Counted from the first letter of the stretch, positions 1 to 9,102 are shown. The stretch: 64,000 nucleotides of DNA from Helicobacter sp. 11S02629-2 (GCF_002272875.1 NZ_MLAN01000001.1:62001-126000); one strand, 5' to 3'. Program-made: numbers and translations. The notes: generated by a model from the letters alone, not told the origin.

Positions 1-966
1 TTTTAGAGTAAACATATAATCTCCAGTAAAGCAAATTAGCAAGATTTTATTTTGTACTCTTGAAAGTGCGCTTTGCAAACTATCAAAATGTAAGCTTACA
101 TCATAAATATTAAGAGCCTTTAATAGATAAAGATAACTTAGCGGGTCAAAGTACTTAGTGAAGTTTTGACCGTTATACTCTAGATATCTATCTATCTCAA
201 AGCGGCCAAACATGTCATAGTAGCCTTCATTACTAACATACTTTCTTCCAAACTTAGCTTCCATGGTATGAGAAGATAGATACTGAGTAAAGCCAAGCAT
301 ACGTGCAGTTTCAAGACCCTTAAACTCTGGCTTATCTTTCATGTTATAAAGTCCGTTTTTAAACTCAGGATCTAAAAAGATGGCTTCTTTCATGACTTTA
401 TTAAGCGCTATAACCATAGGCGAGGTTTTATAAGTACAAGATATAGGGATAAAAAGCTTAGCTGTGCGAGGATACTCAACTGCATAGCTTAAAGTCTGCA
501 TCCCCCCCATAGAGCCGCCAATAACTGCGTGTAAGGTCTTTATCTGCAAAGAGGCTATAAGGGTGTTTATAGCTTTTATCATATCTTGTATGGTTATGAC
601 TGGAAACTTGAATCTATAAAAGTTTTCATTATCAAACATAAGGCTTGCAGGCCCAGTTGAGCCATAGCATGAGCCTAAGACATTAACACAGATGACAAAA
701 AACTTAGTTGTATCTATACTTTTAGCTTCACCTATCATGGAATCCCACCAGCCTTTTTTTCTATCTCCGGGATAGATTCCAGCTGCGTGATGTGAGCCAG
801 TTAAGGCGTGCATAACAAGTACTGCGTTAGTTTTGTCTTTATTTAGCGTGCCATAAGTTTCATAGACTAGGTCATAAGGGTCTATTATCCTTCCGCTATC
901 TAGGTAGAGTGGATTTTGAAAGTGGGCTTTTTTAGTGACTAGGTTTAAGTTGTTAGGAGTTTGCAT
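1..966 (-). CDS. metX: Homoserine O-acetyltransferase MetX (C-terminal part lies outside the window)
   Basis: The enzyme transfers acetyl from acetyl-CoA to homoserine in methionine synthesis, in the cytoplasm. My translation from the ATG at 966 reads MQTPNNLNLVTKKAHF and stays open to the window edge, giving about 321 residues of the usual 370 or so. It shows the alpha/beta-hydrolase MetX signature: LVMHALTGSHH near residue 50 and the nucleophile elbow GGSMGGMQ near residue 153. The catalytic Asp and His would lie beyond the edge and cannot be checked. The start overlaps the stop of the upstream OMP gene by one base (TAATG), which suggests translational coupling. A succinyltransferase with the same fold is the main alternative. 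Confidence 0.93.
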   Translation of the reverse strand, partial: MQTPNNLNLVTKKAHFQNPLYLDSGRIIDPYDLVYETYGTLNKDKTNAVLVMHALTGSHHAAGIYPGDRKKGWWDSMIGEAKSIDTTKFFVICVNVLGSCYGSTGPASLMFDNENFYRFKFPVITIQDMIKAINTLIASLQIKTLHAVIGGSMGGMQTLSYAVEYPRTAKLFIPISCTYKTSPMVIALNKVMKEAIFLDPEFKNGLYNMKDKPEFKGLETARMLGFTQYLSSHTMEAKFGRKYVSNEGYYDMFGRFEIDRYLEYNGQNFTKYFDPLSYLYLLKALNIYDVSLHFDSLQSALSRVQNKILLICFTGDYMFTLK

Positions 967-1571
967 TAAAACTTAAACTCATAGTTAAAACTAAGTCTTG
1001 GTTTATATTCAAAGTTTTTAGAAAAAACTGCAGCAAGTGAGACTGCATTTTTATCATTCATCTCATAAAAAAGTCCACCTTGAAAACGTAGACCTTGGCT
1101 TATAGGACCAGTGAAAAAAGGAGTTATATCTAAGGCTTCATTTATGCGTTCAAACCCAACACCTCCAAAGGGATAAAGTTTAAACTTATAAGCCCCTATA
1201 TAAAAGAGGGCATCTACTCCTGCCATCTTATAAGAGTTAGTAAAGTCACCAACAGGGATAAACCCTAGACCATAGCCTAGTTCTATCTTAACTCCCATAG
1301 CCATGTTTATACTTGGGAGGTTAAGCCTTTGGTCTAGACCAATTGCGGCTTGTATGATGGGTAGGGGTAAAAACTTCTGCTCGTCAAAATAAGAGCCCGG
1401 AGGTATGCCATTTTTTAACTTTAAAGAAGCGTCATTTTTTAAAAGACCAACAGAGCCTCCAGCTTGCACATAAAATCTTGTGCTTGCATAAGAGACACTA
1501 AAAGATAGCAGCACTAAGGCTGCTAAGGTTTTAATGTAGTTATATTTATGTATTCTATTCTTCTTTTTCAC
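966..1571 (-). CDS. Small outer-membrane beta-barrel protein, GTG start
   Basis: The protein is predicted to be an outer-membrane protein of about 201 residues. The chosen GTG start at 1571 gives a positively charged N-terminus (MKKKNRIHKYNYIK), a hydrophobic stretch LAALVLLSFSV and a likely signal-peptidase site after SYA. The mature part has alternating Gly/aromatic strands and ends in F-K-F, the C-terminal aromatic typical of barrel insertion. A longer open frame reaches an ATG at 1628, but its added residues lack signal-peptide character and lie wholly inside the preceding regulator gene. The gene overlaps that regulator by 17 bases and metX by one. No specific Helicobacter OMP family could be assigned. 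Confidence 0.75.
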   Translation of the reverse strand: MKKKNRIHKYNYIKTLAALVLLSFSVSYASTRFYVQAGGSVGLLKNDASLKLKNGIPPGSYFDEQKFLPLPIIQAAIGLDQRLNLPSINMAMGVKIELGYGLGFIPVGDFTNSYKMAGVDALFYIGAYKFKLYPFGGVGFERINEALDITPFFTGPISQGLRFQGGLFYEMNDKNAVSLAAVFSKNFEYKPRLSFNYEFKF

Positions 1572-2316
1572 TATCGTCAAAATCTTCTTTGTCTTTGGAA
1601 TCTTGTTCTGATATATTATCATGATCATGGAGACTGTTGGAAAGAGATTCTATGTTGTTGTGAAGTTTGTAGACCTTATTTTTAACACGTATTAAAAGTC
1701 CAGTTTCTATTAACTGTTTAAAAGTTTTTACAATAGTTGGCTTACTTACATTTAGCTTTTCCATGATATCTTCATAGCTTCCATAAAAAACTTTATCTTT
1801 ATCACAGTTATCTAATAAGAACTTTATGATATCTATCTTTCTACCACCTATAAAGGCTGCTATGACGTTGATTAGTAAGTTTTTGTACTCTATCTCCATG
1901 GCTTGAAGCTTAGGAGTAAGGACTTTTTTCATAGTGTAAAGCACTTCTACCATATCTAGTGGTTTTAATATATAGCCATCACACCTTAACTTTATAGCTT
2001 TAAGTAAGTATTCTGAGTTCAAAAACGCAGTAGTTATTAAAACTGGAGTTGCAGGCTTATCGCTAGCTCTGATGTCTTCTAAAAGCTCTATACCGCTTTT
2101 ATAAGGCATGATGATATCTGTTATTACTATATCTATCTTTTGAGAGTTGAAGATGTTAAAAGCTTCTAGTCCATCTCTTGCTACAAGCAGTGTTCCTGCG
2201 TAGTCTTCTAAAATCTCTATGCTAAGGTTTCTAGTATCGTTATCATCTTCAGCATAAAGTATGGTTAGATCTTTTAAAGAATCATAATCACTTGGTGATA
2301 AATCCTTATTCTTCAT
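1555..2316 (-). CDS. Orphan response regulator with receiver and winged-helix-like output domain
   Basis: This is a cytoplasmic two-component regulator of 253 residues. The receiver domain (about 15-130) has the acidic pair D24/D25, phosphoacceptor D67 in VITDIIMP, T95/T96 and K118 in ILKPLD, so all key residues are present. Residues about 150-225 read as a winged helix (GSYEDIMEKLNVSKPTIVKT), unlike the OmpR or NtrC outputs. The last 28 residues are a highly acidic tail (DSKDKEDFDDSEKEE). A good Shine-Dalgarno, AAAGGAC, precedes the ATG. No histidine kinase lies next to it. It sits between a membrane protein and an OMP gene in one dense operon, so an envelope-linked role is possible but only inferred. 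Confidence 0.85.
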   Translation of the reverse strand: MKNKDLSPSDYDSLKDLTILYAEDDNDTRNLSIEILEDYAGTLLVARDGLEAFNIFNSQKIDIVITDIIMPYKSGIELLEDIRASDKPATPVLITTAFLNSEYLLKAIKLRCDGYILKPLDMVEVLYTMKKVLTPKLQAMEIEYKNLLINVIAAFIGGRKIDIIKFLLDNCDKDKVFYGSYEDIMEKLNVSKPTIVKTFKQLIETGLLIRVKNKVYKLHNNIESLSNSLHDHDNISEQDSKDKEDFDDSEKEE

Positions 2317-2326
2317 TGTTTGTCCT

Positions 2327-2911
2327 TTAAGCTTTAGTTTGTAATTTTGGTTTATTAGTTTTTAAATATTTGTAAGCCATGTAGACTATGGAGATAATTA
2401 ATATTATCTTTGCTTCGAAAGTCACTTGCTTTAAAGAAAGCACAAAATGCATACTACCTAGCACAAAGGCCATCTGGAAGAGTGGGGACACTTTTATAAA
2501 TACCTTAGTAAAGCTAAATATGAAAAGTATAAGGAATATTATGAGTGCTATTAATCCTATTAGGAGATAGCCTCTATCCCATAGCTCAGCAACTATATTT
2601 CCAAACAGTAGGTGTTGCTGTAAGATGATATAAGGCAGTATGTGCAATACAGCATAGACGAAAGCTCCTATGCCTGCTATTTTGTTGATGAATTTAAAAA
2701 GACTAAGTGTTATGAGGCTGATTAGAGGCTTAGCTATAAGGCTAATAATCATTAAGAATAAACATAGATAGATACTGATATCACCTAGAGAATGTATGAG
2801 GTACTTGTCAATAACCGCCATTCCTGCTGCCTGATATAAAATATAAATTAAAGGGATAAATAAAATAATTACTAGTATCACTCTAATTAAATAAAAACCA
2901 AATTTTCTCAA
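2327..2911 (-). CDS. MsrQ/YedZ-like heme-binding membrane protein (ferric reductase-like domain)
   Basis: An inner-membrane protein of about 194 residues with five or six hydrophobic helices. The helix containing VLHILPY (His near residue 93 counted from the ATG at 2920) and a later helix ending SMHFVLSLK (His near 158) match the two heme-ligand helices of the MsrQ/YedZ ferric-reductase-like family. MsrQ normally passes electrons from quinols to the periplasmic methionine-sulfoxide reductase MsrP, but no msrP lies nearby. Start choice: GGAGG ends directly before the ATG at 2920, which is too close, while a TTG at 2911 lies nine bases from it and overlaps the yraN stop. I therefore favour TTG, with GTG at 2917 as an alternative. 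Confidence 0.68.
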   Translation of the reverse strand: MRKFGFYLIRVILVIILFIPLIYILYQAAGMAVIDKYLIHSLGDISIYLCLFLMIISLIAKPLISLITLSLFKFINKIAGIGAFVYAVLHILPYIILQQHLLFGNIVAELWDRGYLLIGLIALIIFLILFIFSFTKVFIKVSPLFQMAFVLGSMHFVLSLKQVTFEAKIILIISIVYMAYKYLKTNKPKLQTKA

Positions 2912-3246
2912 TGCCACCATCCTCCAAAAGACAGATTCTCATAAAGATTTATTTCTTTATCGTGTATAGCTAGTGCATCTATGCAGAAGCTAGTGTCAAG
3001 ATCCTTTTCTTGTAGGTACAATAAAGCAGACTTAGTAACTCTTGTCATCTTTGCCCTAGAAAATTTTCTATAAGGGTCAGTTTTACTGTACTTCACCTCA
3101 ATGAAGTGCAAAACACCGTCCCTTGAAGCAATTATATCTATCTCACCATATCTTGTATAGTAATTAGATTCTATGATTTTAAAGCCTTTGGTCTCCAAGA
3201 ATGCCTTGCCAACGGCTTCAAAATGGAGTCCGATCTCAAAACTCAT
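2908..3246 (-). CDS. yraN: YraN family (UPF0102) nuclease-like protein
   Basis: A 112-residue cytoplasmic protein of the UPF0102/YraN family, which has a Holliday-junction-resolvase/PD-(D/E)XK-like fold. The family marks are visible: G-x5-A near the N-terminus, ESNYYTRYGEIDIIA and FIEVKYSK, that is, the E...D...ExK catalytic-type arrangement. The length is normal for the family. It begins two bases after the lnt stop and runs into the next gene. The family's cellular function is unsettled, and it has been linked by fold to DNA processing. Confidence 0.9.
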   Translation of the reverse strand: MSFEIGLHFEAVGKAFLETKGFKIIESNYYTRYGEIDIIASRDGVLHFIEVKYSKTDPYRKFSRAKMTRVTKSALLYLQEKDLDTSFCIDALAIHDKEINLYENLSFGGWWH

Positions 3247-3248
3247 GT

Positions 3249-4751
3249 TTATTTTTTACTCATATCCAGCCCCATATTTGGGGTTATGGTGAAAGTTGGA
3301 CTGAAATTGGTTGCGTGAAAATTTACTATTTTGTATCTTCTAGCATAGTATTTCATGATGATCTTTTGAAAATAGGGCTCTAAAGAGGGCATAAACCATG
3401 CATTATTGCTAGTTGTTACCATGTATTTGCCAACTTTTTCATAGCTTTTTGGTGTGGTAGCTTCATAGCAGATAGCATTATCAAAGCTAAGTCCTTGAAC
3501 TTTAAAGCTTTTAAATTCACTTCCTGCACTAAAAGAACCCATATTAAGATGTCTATAAAGTGGTCCTAATATAAAAGTAAAAGGAAGTCTTTCTCCAAAA
3601 GGCACTAGCTCTACTTTATCTATATACTTTACTTCTCCTCTATTAAATATAAATGTTGTGTTGTATACATCCTTGCCCTGTGACCTTAAAGCGCCAGTTA
3701 CTATAGCTATCTTAGTGCTTAAATTTTTAAGCGTCCCTTCAAGTGGGGATTCATTAAGTATAAAAGGAAAGGCACTTTCTGGGAGGATTATAAGATCTTT
3801 TTTCTCATTTATAGCTTGATCTATTTTTTCTAAGTTTTCTTTTGCGATAGTTGGGAAGTTATTTGGATTGTCCTTATAGGTTTGGTTGTAATTAAGCTTA
3901 GCTAGTTTTATATCAAGGTTTGGAAACTTGAAATCTGGGTTACTAAACTGCATGCTATAGAGGATAAAAACCATAGCTATAACAGAAGATAGCCAGTCTT
4001 TATTTTTTAAAAGTATGACTGCGACACTTAAAACTATCATAGCTATTATAGTTGGCTCAAAGATAGTATAAGCACTAAAAAATTTTACATCAAACCAGTT
4101 AAAGCTTAGTGGATGTATAAGCCCTAGTATGAGAAGGGCTACTATCCTAATGATAGGGTTTTTAAACCAAAGTAGGAAGTAAAAAAGCACAGCTACGTAG
4201 ATTCCAAGGGCTATGATAACTATAGGCATGGCATAGCCTAGGTTAAAAAATCTCAAGCTTAAAGCTATCCAGTAAAGGCCAAGCACGCCTGTAAAAAAGC
4301 CAAAAGAGATTCTATAAACTCTAGGACTTAGTAAAAAAACTCCTAAGCTTAGCAAGTAAAAAAGCCCTAGTGCCCATTCAAAAAAAGGAAAGTAGCCAAA
4401 GTAGGTATAAAGATAAAAAGGTATAAGAAGAAAAAAGACTATAAGAACTAAGATTCTATAATCTAACTTTTTTTTATAAAAAGAGTAGGCTATAAAAACT
4501 ATAAAGGCTATTACTCCTATTAGTATAAAGACTTCTAAGTAAAGATGTGGATGAAGATAGGAGTATAAAGTAGGATATATTTGCTTATCATCTAGTATTT
4601 CTAGTAGTGAAAAAACAAAAAGTGGCAGCCAAAATATAAAGGCAAAAACTAGCCCTACAACTAAGTTTATAAGTATGTTTAGACTTTTATACTTAGTTAT
4701 ATTAAATGCATTTTTATCATTTCTTTTTACATAGAGCTTAAAACTTGCCAT
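3249..4751 (-). CDS. lnt: Apolipoprotein N-acyltransferase
   Basis: Lnt adds the third acyl chain to the N-terminal cysteine of lipoproteins at the periplasmic face of the inner membrane, the last step of lipoprotein maturation. The 500-residue protein has about seven or eight N-terminal hydrophobic helices (30-265) and a C-terminal nitrilase-fold domain. The catalytic triad can be placed: E325 in ILPESAFPF, K379 in IDKVELVPFGE and C428 in NAICYE. This window also encodes lipoproteins that would be substrates (Pal and two LPP20-family proteins). It sits in the dense operon 37 bases downstream of the dynamin-like pair. Confidence 0.95.
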   Translation of the reverse strand: MASFKLYVKRNDKNAFNITKYKSLNILINLVVGLVFAFIFWLPLFVFSLLEILDDKQIYPTLYSYLHPHLYLEVFILIGVIAFIVFIAYSFYKKKLDYRILVLIVFFLLIPFYLYTYFGYFPFFEWALGLFYLLSLGVFLLSPRVYRISFGFFTGVLGLYWIALSLRFFNLGYAMPIVIIALGIYVAVLFYFLLWFKNPIIRIVALLILGLIHPLSFNWFDVKFFSAYTIFEPTIIAMIVLSVAVILLKNKDWLSSVIAMVFILYSMQFSNPDFKFPNLDIKLAKLNYNQTYKDNPNNFPTIAKENLEKIDQAINEKKDLIILPESAFPFILNESPLEGTLKNLSTKIAIVTGALRSQGKDVYNTTFIFNRGEVKYIDKVELVPFGERLPFTFILGPLYRHLNMGSFSAGSEFKSFKVQGLSFDNAICYEATTPKSYEKVGKYMVTTSNNAWFMPSLEPYFQKIIMKYYARRYKIVNFHATNFSPTFTITPNMGLDMSKK

Positions 4752-4788
4752 CTTTAAAATCTTTATCTTTTAGTTATTAACATTATCT

Positions 4789-6831
4789 TTAAGCCTCTTT
4801 TTCGGCTTTTAAGACTTTGCTTTCTAGCTTGGAATCCATTTTTATAGATGAACTTAGAATCCTAAGTGCTTCTTTTGTGCCTTTTCTTAGGGAGTTTACT
4901 TCTAAGATTTGCTTATGAATCTTAGTCTTATTGCTTTCTTGTTCATCTTTTAGCATGGTTTCTAGCATATGTGAGTGCATATTTTTAGAAGGGATCTTAT
5001 CTAAGATTTCTTTTAAGTCTGCTGGAAGCTGCGTTTTTAGCAAGCTAAAAACATAGTCTATATCTATAGTTAACTTTTCTATTTTCTGACCTTCTCTAAG
5101 GGCTGTTTTTAAAGCCTTTAGTTGCTCTTCTATGATATAGATGACATTTTGTACCATTAAAACTTGTGTGGCTTTTAACCAAGACTTAACTTCCAAAAGC
5201 CTTTGATAAGAAGCTGTATTTAAGTCATTTAGAATCTTTTCATAGTTTTGAGTTAGGTTTTTATAAACGCTTAAGTTAAACTCTTGAAGGCTAAAAAAAC
5301 TATCCATACTTATATAGCTTGGCCTTTTTTGTAAGATTAAAAGGTGGCCTTGTTGTATCCATTCATCTACTCCATCTTGAAGTGGCACTAGGCTTTTTTC
5401 CACTGAGGCGTGAGATTCTAAGCTTGCAGTATCTATCTTTGAAAGCACTAGCTTATAGTTTCTTACGACTATAGATCTTTCATCTGCTAGCTCGTTTAAG
5501 ATGTCTTTTTTGTTGATCTTATAAGTATCTAAAATCTTGTCATTAAAGCGTGCAAAAAAGCCACCATTATAGTTTTTTAGTCTTATAGTTATTGGTATTA
5601 GGTTATCAACTATTGCCTTGGCTATGCTTTTTAGGTAGTTTTCTATAGCTATAGATATGTCACTATAAAGGGTTATGGCAAACTGGCTTGAAAGATTTAT
5701 ATTATCAGTGATTATTACGTCGCTTTCTTTTTTGTGAAGGATGTAAAGTTTTTGATAGTGGTTTTGCAAAACTTTATAGTTATCACTTATTATCTTCATC
5801 TTGTCATAGAGGGCTTTTAGAATCTTTTCTTCTTTGTTAAGCTTAGCATTTTGTGAAAGCTTGGCTATGCTTTCTTTTATGTCTGCTAGCTTGTTAACTT
5901 GGAAGTTTTTACCTGCTTCTTTTTTTATATCTTCTTTTTTATTTGTTTCTTTAGAGGCTTCTTTAGCAGATTCTAAGACTTGCAAAAGGCTATTTTTAGC
6001 TTCATCAAGGGCAGTTTTTATATCTTCTATCTTATTGTGCTCATCTCCTTTATAGCTTTGATAGAGGGCACAAAACTCTGAAAAACTCTTGGATATATCT
6101 AACTTTTTATCAAGCTTTAGCTCTTTAAAAAGCTCTAGTAGACCTACTTCTAGAACCTGTAAGCCTTTATAGTTTTTATTAATACTGGCTTTTTTTTGGG
6201 ATATCTTTTCTAAAAGCTCTTTTTCACCATCTGACTTATTAGTAGTTAGTATGCAAATACTTGGCTTTTTTTTAACTAGCTTGCCTAGTTCTAAGTTTTC
6301 TTTTAAAGCACAGTCCATGCCCTGTAGCCAAAGTAGGATATCGCTATCTTTGCACTCCTTATCAAAGCTCCCACTACTTTTTATTAGCTCATAATCTTTT
6401 AAGAACTCATGTTCTAAAAATACCTCTATATATTCAGCATTGCTAATTTGCGTTTTAGTTGCTTTATAAGGGTTTATATGTACTTTTTTATCTTTATATA
6501 CAGCATAAACATTACTTATAGTGTCATGTTTTATAACTATTTTTTTACTAGCAAAAAGCGGGCTTAAAGGAAGTAAGGCTTGGTTTATAAGACAGTTTAT
6601 AAATAAAAGCTTATTATTAGAATCTTCTCCAATGATAGAGATTTTAAGGCACTCTTTTCCTTGCTCTTTTAAGACTTTAAAGATGTTTTTTAGCTCTAAA
6701 GTTGGATGAAACTTTGGATTATTGATTATCTTTTCTACTCGTCTTATCTCGCCTGCAGTGCTACTATCTTCTAAAAATAAATCATGATATAAACCATCAT
6801 ACTCTTTTATAAACTTTTGCAGTAGGGTCAT
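4789..6831 (-). CDS. Dynamin-like protein, second member of a pair, degenerate P-loop
   Basis: A 680-residue protein that matches the layout of the second partner in the paired dynamin-like proteins of Campylobacter (DLP1/DLP2, which form a membrane-tethering hetero-oligomer). An N-terminal helical part is followed by a GTPase-like domain in which the G1 loop reads G68-E-D-S-N-N-K74-L75. The lysine is kept, but the glycine before it and the Ser/Thr after it are lost. A G4-like TTNKSD lies further on. The rest is long, Lys/Glu-rich and helical. It overlaps the upstream DLP gene by four bases (ATGA), with GGAGC as Shine-Dalgarno. The assignment rests on architecture and pairing, not strong motif identity. 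Confidence 0.75.
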   Translation of the reverse strand: MTLLQKFIKEYDGLYHDLFLEDSSTAGEIRRVEKIINNPKFHPTLELKNIFKVLKEQGKECLKISIIGEDSNNKLLFINCLINQALLPLSPLFASKKIVIKHDTISNVYAVYKDKKVHINPYKATKTQISNAEYIEVFLEHEFLKDYELIKSSGSFDKECKDSDILLWLQGMDCALKENLELGKLVKKKPSICILTTNKSDGEKELLEKISQKKASINKNYKGLQVLEVGLLELFKELKLDKKLDISKSFSEFCALYQSYKGDEHNKIEDIKTALDEAKNSLLQVLESAKEASKETNKKEDIKKEAGKNFQVNKLADIKESIAKLSQNAKLNKEEKILKALYDKMKIISDNYKVLQNHYQKLYILHKKESDVIITDNINLSSQFAITLYSDISIAIENYLKSIAKAIVDNLIPITIRLKNYNGGFFARFNDKILDTYKINKKDILNELADERSIVVRNYKLVLSKIDTASLESHASVEKSLVPLQDGVDEWIQQGHLLILQKRPSYISMDSFFSLQEFNLSVYKNLTQNYEKILNDLNTASYQRLLEVKSWLKATQVLMVQNVIYIIEEQLKALKTALREGQKIEKLTIDIDYVFSLLKTQLPADLKEILDKIPSKNMHSHMLETMLKDEQESNKTKIHKQILEVNSLRKGTKEALRILSSSIKMDSKLESKVLKAEKEA

Positions 6832-9095
6832 TTGTGCTCCAGGTTTATCTCATTTAACTCTTTTATAAAAGGCTTTAATGAAGCCTCTAAGTTTTGACCT
6901 TCATCTTTTGTGCTGGCATCTTTAAAAAAACTTATATAAGTTGCATTTAATATACTTACTATAAATCTTGCTTCAGATTCAAAGCGTTCTATTTGCTTAG
7001 AAAAGCTTAAGTCCATGTTTTTTTCTAAGATCAAAAAGTAGTATTCAAAGTATTCTTTTACTTTTTTTATAATCTCGCCATCTTTTAGCTCTTGCCAAGG
7101 TATATTATCAGGGAGTAACTCATCTAATCTAAAGGCAAACCTATCAGCGATTATTATACTTTTTGAGGTTTGGCTTTCATAGCTTATTATGCTTTGTATT
7201 TGCTCTTCTGCAAGGGTTAAAATCTTTTTGTGAGTAGGGCTTAGGGCAAATTTACTAGCTAGTGACCTAAGGGTAGTTTTAAACTCATTAAAGCTTATAT
7301 TATTTAAGAAGTGATCTGTAAGTATGTCCATAAGCCCTTGTAAGCTTACTTTTATGCTTTCTATACTTGAAGTTTTAAGCCTTGCTGTGTTAAACGCAGT
7401 GCCTCTTCTTTTTGAGAGGGCAAAGTTAAGCGAAGAGATAAACTGCGAATAGAGATTTTCTTTAAGATTTTTTAGCGAAGTGTGAAAGCTAGAGTATCTT
7501 GAAGGCAAGGTCTTTGTCGCTGTAAGGATGTTTGCACTCATAGAATCTAGATTCTTTTTAAGTACTTTTATATCAGCTTCACTTGGCAAAGTAAGGGCTT
7601 TAGGATTTTTGATATAGCCTTTTAGTAGCTCTAGAATCTGCTTTAAAAACTGCACTTCATAGTTACTTATATCAGCATTGACTAAAGAGTTAAAAAGCTC
7701 ACTTTCAAGCTTTAAGATTCCACTAGTGTTAATATCAAAGCCCTCTTTCATACTTATATTTTTACTTCTTAACTCATAAGCTATATTGATAGTGATGAAG
7801 TGAAAGGAGAGTTTTTTTAAGACTTTAGCTTTTTTAGTTTTAGGTATAAAAAGTTTAGAATCTATCCTTTCTAAAAATCTATCAAGCTTACGCTTCATGC
7901 TTTGTGAGCTTAGGTTTGCTTTATCTATCTTAGTAAAGACTATATAGACTTGCTTGATTGTCGCTTTTTGGATTATGTCTAAGACGTATTTTATATCTTG
8001 TAAGTTTTCTTCTAGGGAGCTTATAAGATAGATTATAACTTCAGAGTTTTCTATATAGCTATCAACTTGCAAGTGCCTTAGCGTGTTAGTTGGCAAAGAA
8101 GGAAGCATGTTTATACTGGCTATTTTTAAAAAAGGATGTTCGCAATAAATATTTATATGATCTAAAACACTAGTCCTACCATCTTTGCTATTTGCTAAGT
8201 CTTCTAAGTCTTCAAAACTTATAGTTTTAGTTGCACCATCTTCGTTTGTATCAAACTTTTTTAGTCTGCTGACATAGTCTTTATTAGGTGAAAGGCTTAA
8301 GGTTTCAATTTGCTCTTTCAAAAGATACTTTACAGTTATATCTTTTTTACCACTTTTATAAAGAGTGGGTACTACTGGATTAATATGGGCTTTTACATAG
8401 TCAAAAAGAAGCAAAGGTATAAGTGAAGACTTGCCACTATCTTTTCTACCTAAAACGCTAACTTGCTGCAAACACTCTATCTTACTAAACTTTATACTTT
8501 CACTAAAAGGAAGCCTTGCAAGTATGTTTTTAAGTGTTTGAATATTTTCTAATAAGTTTTCATAACTACTTGCTTGGTAGTTAAAACCACTTAGGCTTAA
8601 AGTCTCATTTTTAGTAACTTTAGCTTTAGTCTTTTTAGTCTTATAAGCATCAAATACGGCTATGATACATCTTTCATCATGAAAGGTTATAAGCCCTTTT
8701 TTTCTTAAAAGCTTTATCTCACCAAGCACGGCTTTTAGGTCTTTTTGGTCCATGTAGTGAAGGAGGCTTGCTTGCAAGATCTGTAAAAAGATAAAGCCTA
8801 AACTTCCAAGTGAGTTAAAGTTAGAATCTACTTTTAAGCAGAGATTATTAAAAATACTTATCTTGCTAAATATTTCGTAATTTTGCTGATTGCAAGCTAA
8901 AAAGAGGGCACAGATATCTATTCTATCTTTGTCTTTTAATAGGGTATCTATGACCTCTTTAGGAAAGAGGTAGATGATGTTTACATTTGTATAAAAGAGA
9001 TCACAAAAGATGCTAGCAGGCTCATTCATAGATTCTAAAGGCAAGAGTTTTATCCTCTTGCTTAGTGCTACTTGCTGGCTTTTGTGTTTTTGCAT
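6828..9095 (-). CDS. Dynamin-like GTPase, first member of a pair
   Basis: A large bacterial dynamin-like GTPase of about 755 residues, expected at the inner membrane. It has an intact P-loop, GRKDSGKSS, near residue 215, a G2-type Thr region after PTL, a G3-like stretch near ASINMLPSLP and G4 FTKID. Long helical stalk-like regions follow, with paddle-like hydrophobic segments less clear. Start choice: the frame is open to an ATG at 9131 inside the preceding gene, but AGGAAAGAT stands directly before the ATG at 9095, so I use 9095. The four-base overlap with the next dynamin gene implies equimolar expression of the pair. Confidence 0.82.
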   Translation of the reverse strand: MQKHKSQQVALSKRIKLLPLESMNEPASIFCDLFYTNVNIIYLFPKEVIDTLLKDKDRIDICALFLACNQQNYEIFSKISIFNNLCLKVDSNFNSLGSLGFIFLQILQASLLHYMDQKDLKAVLGEIKLLRKKGLITFHDERCIIAVFDAYKTKKTKAKVTKNETLSLSGFNYQASSYENLLENIQTLKNILARLPFSESIKFSKIECLQQVSVLGRKDSGKSSLIPLLLFDYVKAHINPVVPTLYKSGKKDITVKYLLKEQIETLSLSPNKDYVSRLKKFDTNEDGATKTISFEDLEDLANSKDGRTSVLDHINIYCEHPFLKIASINMLPSLPTNTLRHLQVDSYIENSEVIIYLISSLEENLQDIKYVLDIIQKATIKQVYIVFTKIDKANLSSQSMKRKLDRFLERIDSKLFIPKTKKAKVLKKLSFHFITINIAYELRSKNISMKEGFDINTSGILKLESELFNSLVNADISNYEVQFLKQILELLKGYIKNPKALTLPSEADIKVLKKNLDSMSANILTATKTLPSRYSSFHTSLKNLKENLYSQFISSLNFALSKRRGTAFNTARLKTSSIESIKVSLQGLMDILTDHFLNNISFNEFKTTLRSLASKFALSPTHKKILTLAEEQIQSIISYESQTSKSIIIADRFAFRLDELLPDNIPWQELKDGEIIKKVKEYFEYYFLILEKNMDLSFSKQIERFESEARFIVSILNATYISFFKDASTKDEGQNLEASLKPFIKELNEINLEHK

Positions 9096-9102
9096 ATCTT
9101 TC

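Noticed and set aside
501-509. Run of seven C in metX
   Set aside because: It encodes the conserved nucleophile-elbow glycines (SMGGMQ).
1572-1628. Longer N-terminal extension of the small OMP from an ATG at 1628
   Set aside because: The extra 19 residues have no signal-peptide or ribosome-site support and overlap the response regulator entirely. The GTG at 1571 gives a standard signal peptide.
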